DNA from: Leptoclinus maculatus
Lineage: Eukaryota; Chordata; Actinopteri; Perciformes; Stichaeidae
Length of the DNA: 64,000 nt
Assembly (NCBI GenBank): GCA_032191485.1
Contig: JAVDOI010000012.1
Span: forward strand, 19,935,985 to 19,999,984
Reading direction: 5' to 3'
Below are positions 19,218 to 31,475 of this stretch, one piece after another (within the stretch, counting starts at the first letter, position 1; every line of letters starts with the position of its first letter). The translations under genes and the position numbers were made by a program. A model generated the notes under the pieces. The model saw nothing but the letters and a program-made list of their open reading frames with translations. It did not search any database and had not been told where the DNA came from.

Positions 19218-20509
19218 GCTTCCCCTCTTCTTCGTCTGATGGCCGAACACTTGATGCCCATTTGTGAAGCGGCTCAGTGCCGCCAGCAGATTATTATCTG
19301 CAGCGTTTTCACTGTGACAGACATTTCACAGCTAGGAATCATTTCGCGGCCTATTCGGTAAGGCCTCGTTAGTTTATATTACAAATATCTTAGTGAAACT
19401 TTGACTTTAGTTAGAATTACTTTAAATTACAGATCTATTTCCATTTTAATCTTCAAATATTGTTTTTTAAATTAAAATTAAATTAAAATAATTAAATTAA
19501 AATTAAAATAAATGTAATTTTAAATACACAATTTAAATTAAATTAATAAAATGTCTATTAAATTAAATTAAATTAGATTTTTGTTTCATAAATATGCTTT
19601 ACAATCTCCCTACAAGTGAATGTAAAAGTAAAGGAAATAGCTTGTTATTATGGGCCTATACAGAGCTGTGTCCACCTCCTGCTGAGCTCAAATCAGCCTC
19701 CTTATCTTGGGCCTCCATTGTGATCATAATCGGAACTTCATGGCCCTCACATTTATAAACAGGGTGGGATATCAGATAGAGTTTATTTAAGGGATTAAAG
19801 GGATGAATTTATTGATATCATTTATATTATAATTTCCAAACCATCACGATAGATAGATTGTACTGTGTACTTTTAGTTTAAAGCACTCATAAATATCCAT
19901 AATACTTTATTACAGTAATCATTACACATTATAAAGCATTTTATAATGACTTCTGAGGTCAAGTGTCATCATACTTCATAACTACGGTCTCTCACTCACA
20001 TTTTCTTTTTGCAAGAATCATATATGTATTACAATAACCGGATTTAATATATTATAATCGTAATATAATTATAATCTTTTTTATAATGATTTATAATCCA
20101 TGTTATAATGCATGATAATGTGATTATAAATTACTATAAGTGGTCATTGTTTAAGTAAAGTGAAATTACATTTCTCAACGTTTTGTGTGTTGTTTTTGCT
20201 TTGATTTAAAGATATTTTCTCACTTTTTCGAACCAAAAGTCAACCGAGACCACTTTGAGTAACAACATCATGTGTCGAGATGCTGTTGACTATGCTGTAA
20301 GGCCACCATGAAAGTCTTTGTTGTGCAACAAATTAAACTGTATGAGTGGTGCTATTGATGAAATGTGCTTAGAAAGAAAGAAAATCCCAACAAACATATT
20401 TTGAATCTGGCATAAGGATCATGACTCAACAGCTCCAGCTGCCTTGCTCCAAATTCTAATGAAGTAATTCATCAATGTATCCCTGATGGAACAATATAGT
20501 TAAAATAAG

Positions 20510-22175
20510 TTTTATTTTATTTTGTTTTATTTTATTCATGGAGTTTTTATCTGGCACACAAAATGTCTGTGTGTTCAATGTCCTTAGTTGATACTATGAG
20601 ACGGCCCCAATCTTCAAAACATTGGGGTGAAATATTAATTTCCCAAAACAAATATTATTTGTGGATTAAACTGCATACTTATGACTATATGATTATCATA
20701 TTAAACATAGTGATTGGGCTTTCCTCTTCCTTAATGTCATGCCATGCCGGTCTCTGTCTCTCCCTCCTCTGCTGGCTCTGAGCTCCAGAAGCATTTATGT
20801 GACGCATATCTTTGAACGAAGGCTTGTGGAGCGTCGTCCTTGCCGAGAGATGGAATGCTGTAAAGCACGTCAGACATTTCTCAAGAAACGCAAGTGCACC
20901 CTCACAAAGAATGTCATTTCAACGCTTTGATGCACCCGATCGTGCGTGTGAAATTATGCACGAGACATTTAGATTTGAACCGAAGACGCAGCTGCGTTGC
21001 ATTATGGGGGTTTGTGGGTCAGCAAGCAGCATTGTTTGGAGCTTGACCCAAAAGAGACTAAAAGTGAGGATATTGATGATTTTGGGCTGTTCAAAACCAA
21101 ATGAAAGTGCACTCGAGTATATCCGGCCTGCTAGAATCATGTCAGATTGTAGACATGAAGAACCCTCACTTCTCTTTTTAAACTTCTTCTTCCTCTTCTT
21201 CTCTCTGCTCTTATTACGGCTGTGGACACTAGTTTGGAAGAAAAATCACTTGAATCACAGTTATGTTTCTGCCCACCACTGAACAAGTGTAATATGAAGG
21301 AACTTAGCATCCGCCATGAAAGGTCTGGAAGAAAGTTTGTAAAGGGACCTTTAATTACAGTTTTTGATTGCTAACACACTAAAATGACTCACACTGACCC
21401 TCAGAGAGCAAAACCTCAGCTCAAGTCTCCAAAAAGTCTCCAAAACTCTAAACACATTTTCTGCTTTGCACCCAATTTGTAATTCAACTTTTTTTGCACC
21501 ACACTGCACACTGTTCTCTCCACGAGACACAGGACGTGACATAAAGTCACTTGTTTTTTGCCATTTTTAAAACACTGCCATTCAAAATGCCACATGCATG
21601 CACCAATCTGTGGATACACATGTCACCCGGACAAACACCCGATTGCTTGACTGTCGACTCATCAATCAGGATAGAAGCACTTAAACAGAGACGCAGGTGA
21701 GGACAACCAACATGTCAGTCTACATAAAGGCCTGTTTTCAAAAAACGAAACAACAACCCTGCTATTCATGCTGTCTTGTTGTTTCTATAAATTGTTTAGC
21801 TGTGTATTTATTAGAATATGGTCTGTTATGATTTTCAGTGCAAAATGCAAAATGTGGAAATGCATTGATGTATTAACAATTTTACACTGTGGAGATAAAT
21901 AAATAATAATGAATGAATGAATGAATAGATTGACAGGTTCACAGGGACCAGAGCACTGTTTAATGACACCTTATCACTATGTATATGTCTAGCATAGTAA
22001 CATTATTGTCATAAATATAACATTTAATCCACCACTGCACAAATGATCTATTTGGGAAATAAATATTTTACCTCAATTTTTAAAAAGATTTGGGTCATCT
22101 GATAGTGTATCAATAGTCATTTTGTGTGCCATATGGGAATAAAAACTCCATGAAAAAATAAAATAAAATAAAATA
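20510..22175. repeat. segment bounded by inverted repeats, possible decayed element
   Basis: The left arm at 20510-20612 and right arm at 22090-22175 are inverted copies (CATGGAGTTTTTAT ... GGCACACAAAATG, then GATAC and ATGA-type blocks). The interior holds no transposase-like frame. The part at 21930-22115 recurs directly at 23740-23905. No target-site duplication was identified, so the class is unknown. Confidence 0.55.
21930..22115 (+). repeat. dispersed repeat, copy a of the 23740-23905 pair
   Basis: Shares AGGTTCACAGG, ACCAGAGCA, TTTAATCCACCACTGC, GGGAAATAAATA and GGTCATCTGATAGTGTATCA with 23740-23905, in the same order and orientation. Confidence 0.8.
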
Positions 22176-23306
22176 GATCTGACATTTTCATCAGTGTGCA
22201 TTACTGGTCTTGTGTGTTGTGTTTAGTCGATATATTGACTCTTACAATGTCTCAAAAACAATTCAAACCCAGACTATATCATTAGAAAAGGTAGAATGTC
22301 CAAATTGTTTTAGATGGAGCACAGCAGTGACTGGTTCACAAACAGTGTGTGCCATACAGTGACTACATTGGGTTTTTATAAATGATTGTGTTTAAAATGA
22401 CGCCTTTAATTTCGCCAGAGATCTGAAGTATGTTGTGGATGTTTTGTGTAGGCCTATAGGGTTAAGTCAAATTGCAATTCAATTTAACTTTATTATCCAA
22501 AGTACGAAATCAATGTTGTCAGAGGTGCAAAAAGGTACACAGGCAGGAGAAAAACACGAGGTAAAAAAAAGAAGAAAAATTAGGAGTCGACAGTGTAGCC
22601 TACAGCTTATGAATGCTAAATAGTGGGAGTGAAATCTAAATACAGTCTCTATATTGTCAACAAGAGATTATGACAACATAATACCCCCTTATATCATGAC
22701 ACGGCATGAACTAAAGACACAAAATCATCAAATGAGTATCGGCTGCTCATCCTCAACAGTAATATGATGGATCTCAATAGATTTCTGAACGTTGTTTGTA
22801 TATTTCCCGCGACCATAAACGCCACACGTCTTTCACGTCGATCCTTCACCCATGATACAAAAAAAAAGAGTCAGCGAGCTGGTCTTAGCACGCGGAGCAC
22901 TAACCCTCGTCTCTCAGTGTACGGGAGTCAGATAGCGACGTTATGGATGAGGTGACTGGTGAGAGCCCGCTCCGCCACAGTCCATCACGGCGCTCCACGC
23001 GGGGCCCCGGGGGGGCTCTCACAGCTCCCTCACGGTCACTCTGTGGTTATGTCAATAACAAAAAACACGGGGCCCGAGGCGGGCCGCGTATCTGCTGTTT
23101 ATGTCACGTTTTTGATAGGCCTGTTACATCCAGCAGGGAGGCTCTGTCTGCATGTTGAACTGTGATCAGCCTCTAATGGACGCCCCTGTCCTTTACGGCT
23201 GTGTTCTGCTGCAACGGAATTCCCTCTATCTTCATTTCACATACACATGCCTGCTAGATAAGTTCGGAATTTTTCCGAAGGTATTTATTGAGAGAAAACA
23301 CTGAAG

Positions 23307-23307
<1 letters not shown>
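22176..23307. other. intergenic, CpG-rich block at 22.9-23.15 kb
   Basis: Mostly AT-rich, but 22940-23110 is strikingly GC- and CpG-rich (CCGCTCC, GCGGGGCCCC, GGGCCGCG). No exon is recognised. A LINE/SINE-tail-like piece lies at 22465-22560. Confidence 0.5.

Positions 23308-23393
<86 letters not shown>
23308..23393. repeat. (GT)n microsatellite
   Basis: About 86 bp of uninterrupted GT. Confidence 0.97.
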
Positions 23394-23394
<1 letters not shown>

Positions 23395-23739
23395 CGTTGG
23401 TCTTGTTTTAGAGGCCCTTTAATTTTTTCTTCTAATTTCTTGTCAGTGGTGCAAATTGATGCTGTGATCCCCCTCCAGATAAGATCTCCTGCAGGCTTCA
23501 TTCATCAAGTGTCATCAACCTCCAAAGAAACCTCCAGCAAAGCACAGTGAGCAGTTAGCAGAGACGTGTTGGAATATAGCTCTGACTGGTGGTGGAGGAG
23601 GTTAAAACAGAGGAGCAGTGAAGCTCACACAGCAGCCATCGTTCTCGGCTGAATCTCTGCTCTTCAGCTTGATGGCAGAGGACTGTGTTCCAAATATGTT
23701 GGAGAGTTCAGATCCTGAGTTATGTGCATGAGGTGTGTC

Positions 23740-23905
23740 CTGGTTCACAGGAACCAGAGCATGACACCCTATCACTGTACATGTTTATTATAATAATATT
23801 ATTGTACTACATATGTCATTTAATCCACCACTGCTTTGTTTTGGGAAATAAATAGTTTACAATTCTTTAGAAAAGTAGGGTCATCTGATAGTGTATCAAT
23901 AAAAT
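23740..23905 (+). repeat. dispersed repeat, copy b of the 21930-22115 pair
   Basis: Same ordered blocks as 21930-22115 with scattered substitutions and small indels. It is followed by AAAATTAAAAT-type simple sequence. Confidence 0.8.
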
Positions 23906-26045
23906 AATAAAATTAAAATTAAAATGTATATTATAAGATTTATTAAATATAAATTTAGTAGAATTTTTTAACAACATTTCAGAACTTACAAACACGCTCA
24001 CTGGGAGCCTACTGACTTGAGTGAACATGCTGCTGAAACTGTACTAAATTCATCAAATTAAATCTTAAGAGATGCAAGCATACAAGCAGACTTCCCAGCA
24101 TGCATCATTGGAGAGTAAACACGCTACATGGACCCCTCTTTGTTGCAGTTTAAGGAACAATTGATTGGTTCTGCTCCTATATGCTCAAAAACATAACATT
24201 TGCTTTCTGCCACGAGAGTAATGCCCTTTTAAACATGTCAAATAGCTGATAACTCACACAGGAGCTTAATTGTTCTATAACTCTGTTTGTCTAAGATGGA
24301 TGTCTTCTTGTTTTCTGCCACAAGCCTTTCCCAGACCTCTGGCAGACTTCTGCGGCCCCCGTGGAGCCACGCAGGGCGGGTAGGGGCCCCCCGCCTCTTC
24401 CTCTTATACGTTGCATCTCTGGTCTATTGCCGTGTGTCAGATCATTCCCAAAAAATGTGAACTTTCTCCTCATCTCTTTCTTGCAGCACACCCTCGGTGG
24501 ACTTCTAAACACGCCAGTGTACACACGGGGAGCAGATAGAGGAAGAAGAAGAAGAAGAAGAAAGGTTTTTGGAGGACTGGAACTGGCCCCTGTGCTGCTC
24601 CGCTCCACTGGGGAATGTGAAGTAGGAGTCAGGCTAATCTCCAGCGCCCCATGAGAGACTGGCTCCTGTCTGCCGCTTCCCTATCTGTGTGTTTCGTTTC
24701 AGCCTGTCAGGCCCTATCTGGGCTGCCAGTGCTGCTGCTGCTGCCGGGTTCAGGACCAGGGACAGAACAGAACTCACAAAGGACTGGGAACCCTTAAACG
24801 TTATTATCTGCTGTCCTTCAGTGGAATAGAATTGTGTTTACGATCACGTCAGGTTTTCATTTTATACAATTCTGCAAAAGATTCTGAGCAAGTGATGAAT
24901 AAAAGAAATGTAGTTTTTTATGCGTGTTTTGTTGAGTGTGATGCATACAAATGGAACAGAGATTATTTGATATGCATGTTCTGCCATATCCTGATGTATA
25001 TTGATATCTGAAGATGAGAGTCTACGTCTAGCTGGTGGCTCTGTGAGACACCTATATCAAAAAGATATCCATTAAGTTAAACAAAATGCCCTGCAGATAT
25101 GTTTTACAAAGACTCATATTTATATCATATTTTGTGTCTTTTTTCCACAAAGACTTTTCTTCATCTGCAATGTCACCGTTGACTCGTGGTTCATGTTTTA
25201 GTTCAGCTGAGAGCACACTTGTTTTGCCGTGCACTTTTTTCTCTTGAAGAAGTCCAAGAAATGCCATTTTGGTTTTACCTAAAAGAAATTGTATATTTTC
25301 TTTTAAATTTCTTCTAACTTCTTGCTTCCAGGGAAAGGAGCTATCGGACCAGATAAACCTCAGCTATTGTCCCGAAGGACTGAAAAGCTCAATGTCAAGC
25401 CCTGGTGGCGGAAAAGCAGGAGGGTAACAGCTGATAATAAACACAATACTCACAATAAGTGTAAGATTGTAGTGTTTCAGAAACTAAATTGACTTTTAAA
25501 AAACAAAGCTGCCTGTAGTTAAATGGCTCATGTGTGTCTCTTTCATGACCCGGCTCATAAGCCATGACAAAAGATGGGAGGGACAAGAATTTAAACTGAA
25601 AGGTATAGTTTATTAACTAAACATACAATAACCCCCAAAATCATACTGAGGTTATGCGGTGTGTAAATCAGTGAGTCTGCTGGTGGATGAAAGAAGTTGT
25701 ATCGTTTGGAACCTAAATGTGAAACACTGCTGAAACAAACCGAACAAGAACATGGGGCCGTATAGGGAGCATGGCCTGGAACAGCCAGATCTTAAGGAGC
25801 TCCTGAGAGACTGGCCAGGTGCTCCCAGTTGCACTGATTGGCTCTGCTTACAGGGAACCTGCAGGGCAACACAGACATACACAGGGGAAAACACACACAG
25901 TAGGCCCTACTGTCACAGTACAGTACACATCCTGTATACTACTTACATTCAAGGAGTCAATACAGGGTTGCACAATGAAAATGCAGTTGTAGCTCTTATC
26001 TAAATCTTTTTTCTACATTTACATCATGTTTATGTAGATGAACTA
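23906..26045. other. intergenic, no gene recognised
   Basis: Includes a GC-richer stretch at 24290-24770 with a GAA run near 24541-24561. Otherwise AT-rich. No recognisable protein. Confidence 0.6.
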
Positions 26046-26473
26046 GGCGGCCATCTCCGGTTCTGCCGAGTGAAGCCGATGCGGAAGTGTCTTAAAACTT
26101 GCATTCTCTCTACTGACCAGCAAGGGGCGACTCCTCTGGTTGCAAAAAGAGGTCAGATTGTATAGAAGGCTATGAGAAAATGACTCTACTTCTCTCTTGA
26201 TTTAGTACCTCAGTAAACATTGTAAACATGAGTTTATGGTCTCAATCTCTAGTTTCAAGTCTTCTTCAATACAGCATGATGTTCATTTAGTAAATGATGA
26301 TCATTTAGAATAAAATATACAATCAAGCGAAGTATGCTACTGTGATTGACAAGTCGCTGCCGCTACCAGAGCGGCTACGTTACTCGTCCGCATTCCAAAT
26401 ATGGTAACTTCTGTTGATTGGTGGCAAAAAAACAACATGGTGATGGCCGTAATCCAAGATGGCGACGGCGAAA
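26046..26473 (+). repeat. dispersed ~0.4-kb repeat, copy 2 of 3
   Basis: Homologous to 2738-3138 and 28640-29093. This copy ends with AAGATGGCGACGGCG, a tail common in this family. Non-coding. Confidence 0.8.
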
Positions 26474-28639
26474 TCGATGAACTCAAGGCTTTCCCTCCTT
26501 TTCTGAATTGAGGGTCTAATGATAAAGGTTGTCACATGATTCCTTCCAAAATACATTTTTAGCAAACTGGCCTCATACGAAACTTTTACATCCTTACAGC
26601 TAAAAGTTGCTGAAATTCCCCCCTGTGCTGTCAAAATGCATCACTCGATCAATAGATTGTTATTCCAATAACCTGCCAGCTCTGTGCTGAATCGTACTGT
26701 ACCTTGATGATGTTGAATCACTGTTACTTGTCCTTACTCTACCTAATCTCCAGCAGATTGAGCACTTTTTTTTTGGCCAAACAATGACGAAGAGTTAAAT
26801 AGGGTGTGAAACATCTTCCCCTGCAGTCCCATAAAAGGCCAATTTACACAGATCATTTACTCGCGGTTCAATCGCACAACACGGAGCCTCGCCACCAGCT
26901 GTCACACGGGGCTGCTGGCAAATACGCGGTGCTGGCAGCGGGAGGAGATTGCCTGCGGGTGCACGTTTGTGAGTGTGTGTGTGTAAGAGAGACCCAAGGG
27001 TGCTTTCCGGGGCTTGTGTGCATATCTATTTAGGTTTTGCTGCTAAATGCTGCTATTTGCTTGTATCTGTGCTGAATTTTTATGTCCAGTGTTAGTGTTG
27101 GTTGGCTCCGGAATGAGTCATTCACAGTCGAATTGATCAGTGCAGTTTGCTTTTGCTCTCTCAAAGGTCAAATGGCACAAACACAGGTCACAGGAGATGA
27201 GGTCAAGACACAGGGTATGGTGATAATGTGTGTGTGTGTGTGTTGGAGGGCAGGATTATTGATTTATGCTAATGCACAGATGAGCATGGGATCACACATG
27301 TGAAAATGCTGTCATAACATTTGTGTACTTATAAACAATACAGCAAGTCAAACTGACTGGGGAAATATAAAGATGAGGCCGTTGGGAAGATCAGCATATT
27401 CCTCAGACAGCAAAAATTTATGACCTTGACCTCCACTATTTCTAAAAAAGTCAGCAAACACGTCACAATTAGTGAACTCTGAGCTTTCCACATAAGAGGT
27501 GGCAAATACCACAATACAGATGTGAGTTCATATCATAGACTGTATATAAGAAGTGGATCTAGTCGTGATGTCACCCATTCAGACACCAAGGGGCACTGAC
27601 CAAGGGTCGGTATTTGACGGGTTGGGAGTGAGACCGGGTTGGCCCTGCCCAGAAGAGCAGAGACAAAAACACAAATACAGCCCGGTTTCATTCTCAAGGT
27701 GTCAAATACCAAGGCTTTGTCACGTCTGATACCGACGCACCCTTTAGCATCTGTAGGAGACTCACTGGGCTTTCAGGTGACTACAATGTGAACCCATCCA
27801 CGTCAATATTAGATGCTCAGAGCAATTGTAGTATAAAGACCTAAAAAATAGATGGATGGGTCAACCAAACAGGACTTTCACCCAGGAGACCTCTGTTTGT
27901 GTTCTGTGTTGGTGTCTTTATGTTCACGTTTCATTTTCACTTTGCAAATGTAGTAATTTGAACCCAAACCACGATATATTTCCTAAAAGTTGCCTCAACT
28001 TAAGCATTTTTGATTGAATTCACAAAGTTAACCACGTGTTTACTGCGACTGTAGTGGAGCGTCAGTATGTGATGAGTTGGGAATGAAAACGGGTTGAAAT
28101 CTCTCAATTGAAACAACCCAAAATTGTTCCAACTTTTGCAGAAAATTATGTGTTGAAAATGACAATGCTCATAGTAAGAAACTTGGGAAAATAGGTTTTC
28201 AGCTCCTCAAGAGAATACAATACCTCTGGCATAAGACAGACATTTAGAATATGTAGCAGATTCTACAATGGTTAACAGAGGAGAAGAGGAAGTCTGAATG
28301 AAAGTGGGAGGTTTGAGCAGGGGGAGTGTACAGTAACATGAGTTGAGCTTGGAAGATAAAAAGGGAGGTATGGAGTAGGTGAGTCAGTCAGGGTGCTTAC
28401 CTGAAACATTCCAACAGCTCTCTAACCGGCGGGGAGACAGACAAATGTGTGGAGTGGCATTTACTCACGATAAGAGCATGTATAACACGGACACCCCGGT
28501 CACTAGGTCTAGCCTCTCTGTTTGTCTGCCGAGCACTTCAGGCCACGCAGGTGTGAGCTGTTCCTCTATTCTGCTTCAAACACATTAGACTGTCTGTTGT
28601 TTCGGCTCTACTGGCACTGCAGGAGATATGCAGTTTATT
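26474..28639. other. intergenic with decayed dispersed repeats
   Basis: 27530-27920 resembles 54510-54690 and 63540-63620 (CATCCRCGTCA, GCTCAGAGCAA, GGATGGGTCAA, CTTTCACCCAGG). No gene recognised. Confidence 0.6.
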
Positions 28640-29093
28640 GGTCCAGACCAGAGTGAAGCCAAAGCTGAAGTGTCTTAGAACTTCCATTCTCTCTACTTGA
28701 CCAGCAGGGGGCGACTCCTCTGGTTGCAAAAAGAAGTCAGATTGTATAGAAGTCTATGAGAAAATGACTACTTCTCACCGGATTTATTAACTCAGTAAAC
28801 ATTGTAAACATGAGTTTATGGTCTCAATCTCTAGTTTCAAGTTTTCTTCAATACAGTATGATGTTCATTTAGTAAATTATGGTCCATTTAGAGTCAAACA
28901 GACCATAAAGCAGAATAAAGTATGCTTGAGGGCGGGCTTACTGTGATTGATAGGTCGCTGCTGCTACCAGTGTCGTATAGGGTGTTTCTACCTATCTAAA
29001 TCGCCGAACTCCAGACTTCAAAACGGCACTCCACAAACCAATGGGTGACGTCAGTATGGCTACGTCCACTTCTTATAAACAGTACAGTCTATG
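28640..29093 (+). repeat. dispersed ~0.4-kb repeat, copy 3 of 3
   Basis: Homologous to copies at 2738 and 26046. It has a longer right end, finishing with CACTTCTTATAAACAGTACAG and TCTATGG; the complementary motif CATAGACTGTATATAAGAAG occurs separately at 27534. Confidence 0.8.
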
Positions 29094-29494
29094 GTGATGA
29101 TCAGTCCAGAGCTAAACCCAGACAAATCGTTGGACTTACAATCATCTGGTGGACACAAACCCAAGTAGCCAAATATTACAAGTGACAATAAAAAGATTAC
29201 TATTGACAAGGTAAACCGTTGCACAGGAAAATGGCAAATGCAAAGTTCAGCTGCTGAAAAAAGATTGAATGCTTTCAGCTCTTCCAGAAACAGCAACATC
29301 CTGTTTGTGATTTCTGGTAAATGTGGTCTGGATTACTAACAATACAGCAATGAGGTGTTTGGTGATTTTATCTGACATTTATTTTAATGTTAAAAAAAAT
29401 CTGTTATAAATAATTAAATGAATGGAGCTTTTAATAATCTTCTACATTTTGCCTTTCTTTCAGGTGACGTGCAACATATATATATACTGTATAT
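29094..29494. other. intergenic, nothing recognised
   Basis: AT-rich sequence leading into the TA-rich target site of the hAT element that begins at 29495. Confidence 0.6.
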
Positions 29495-31330
29495 CAGTGG
29501 TGGGCCATCAGGGCCAGCAAGGCCTTCTCTGCTGGCCTAAACAGAATCACAAAGTTATAGCTATTTTATAATTTTTCAAAAATACACTACATGTATTATA
29601 ATTTCTAAAAATATTTTTCCCATTATCTTATTTTCTCATTGCACAGCTACTGTCTTCCTCAGTTGTTTTAAGTAGAGCTTTTATCCAATCAGATTTCACC
29701 TCTGTGTCTCTAGGTAAGAAGAGAGGCCCGAGGCCTGCAGACTCACAAGTGAATCCCTTTGCAGTTTAAGTGAATGGGGACGATATTGTTGATTGTCATA
29801 GTCTTCAACCAATCAGATCTTTAGTTTGACATGTTGGGCGTATTCTTTGACATGTCAGAGCCTGCTAGCTGGCCTACAAGTACGTCATCATTACGTGCAG
29901 CTGGCTCAGCATTAACGTGCGCTGTGATTGGTCAGTGGGCTAGCGTGACTGTTTTGAAGCTGAAGCAGCTTGCAGAAGTTAGTAGTAACAGTTAAAGTTG
30001 AGAGATATGTAAGAAGTTATGACGTTGACATGACATTTTTAACGTTTTGCTTGGTGTAGATTCTTTTTTTTTTACCTAGCTTTGTTTTTTTAACACTCAA
30101 TGGCTGAAGGAGGAGAAACGGATTTCTGGAGAAGGACATTTCAGGAAAAGCTGGACAGGGTCGGTCAACCCCACAGCTAGCAGCCCTGAACCAACATGGA
30201 AAAGGCTTAATACGAACGGTATTTCAGCATCGGAGAAGCGTTGCACATTTTATGGCTGGGAATGCGTTTTATTTGCAACTGAGCGTCTTGGTGTTTGGAG
30301 CTGTTTGGAGCTACGCTATGCTAACCAAGGCAGCTACACGACACCATAGCACCACAGGACACTTACAAGCTACGGTGCTTTTGAAAACTTTTGGAGAGAC
30401 CCGAGTGGATTTACAACTCAACAACTCAGCAGGAGGACCTCTACCGCGTCATTGAACTCTTCATTAACAAAGAAAGGAGGATATACTTTAAATAGTGAAC
30501 AGCATCTTTGGTAAGTGAAGTGCTTTTGTGTTTTTACCTCTGCAGTAGCGTTACTACTGTGTTCATTTGTCTATCGTGTCGATTTTATGATACGGTTGAT
30601 GTTGGTCCCTCTGATGTGAATAATATTTGAATGGCTTGTGTTCTTCAGTGTGTGGATGAATGCGTGTTTTAGCGCCGCAGTGTTGCTGGATTGATGTGTC
30701 ATGCTTTGTTGTCATATAAATATATGTGACTGGTTATTGTCATTGTGTTAATTACATTCATTCTGACTATATGCATCATTGTCCGTTAATTACGAAACAT
30801 CCCGTCATCGCGGGGTTAGGGTCAGACATTTGATTTTCTGTTTGGGGTTTTGTTTTCTTTTACAAAGCAAGAATGATGGTCTGGAGAAATGGGGATTGTG
30901 TGGCGATTGCTTTAGGCCTGTTTGAATCAGTAGGGAACAGCTAAACGCTGCGGGGAGAGTGTAGCGTGTTTGCTGCTATTCTTTTCCGCTAAGCTAATTT
31001 GGCGTCGCATGTAGAATGTTTTTCTTCCGGGGTCGGAGTGTCAGACAGCTGTCTGTTACGTCATGTGGGTTGCCAGTTTGAGCAAAGTCCACCGAAAACA
31101 TTATATTTCCCACAATTTAAGCTTCTGCATTTTCCAAATGCACTAGTATTATTCAAACGTATTGTTCGGTTTGTGAGCCTCGTACCGAACGGTTTAATAC
31201 GAATACGTGTATTATTACACCCCTAGAAACAAATAACCGTAGCTGTGGCGTCATAATGAGATTATTAGGAGATGGAACTGTAGTCGGACAGCACTGAAGG
31301 CCCAGGTATAAAATGCACGGCCCGCCACTG
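29495..31330 (+). mobile_element. hAT-family transposon derivative, copy A (1836 bp)
   Basis: Bounded by CAGTGGTGGGCC on the left and GGCCCGCCACTG on the right, with a perfect 8-bp target duplication CTGTATAT (29487-29494 and 31331-31338). Same family as 36534-37665 and 39194-40615. Only transposase scraps remain, including the start of a diverged frame near 30100 and a LFINKERR-like C-terminal remnant near 30460. Superfamily assignment rests on the 8-bp duplication and the hAT dimerisation-domain relic in copy B. Confidence 0.9.
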
Positions 31331-31387
<57 letters not shown>

Positions 31388-31475
31388 TATGCTTTACACA
31401 ATCAGAGGGTTAGTCCTATCTTTGTGCCTATTGATGTCAGTGTGTAATCTGGATTAGTGGCCTCTGACTCTGAAG
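31331..31475. repeat. (TA)n microsatellite at the edge of hAT copy A
   Basis: TA runs from 31334 to 31390, overlapping the right target-site copy. The element appears to have inserted at a TA-rich site, and the array lies on the right side only. Confidence 0.9.

Larger units (their letters stand above)
17773..20509. other. gata5 upstream flank, no exon recognised
   Basis: A GC-rich start (to about 17.95 kb) grades into AT-rich sequence. It contains two hairpins at 18450-18527, a tetranucleotide array near 19170 and ATTAAA-rich simple sequence at 19440-19580. No protein-coding signal was seen. Confidence 0.6.
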
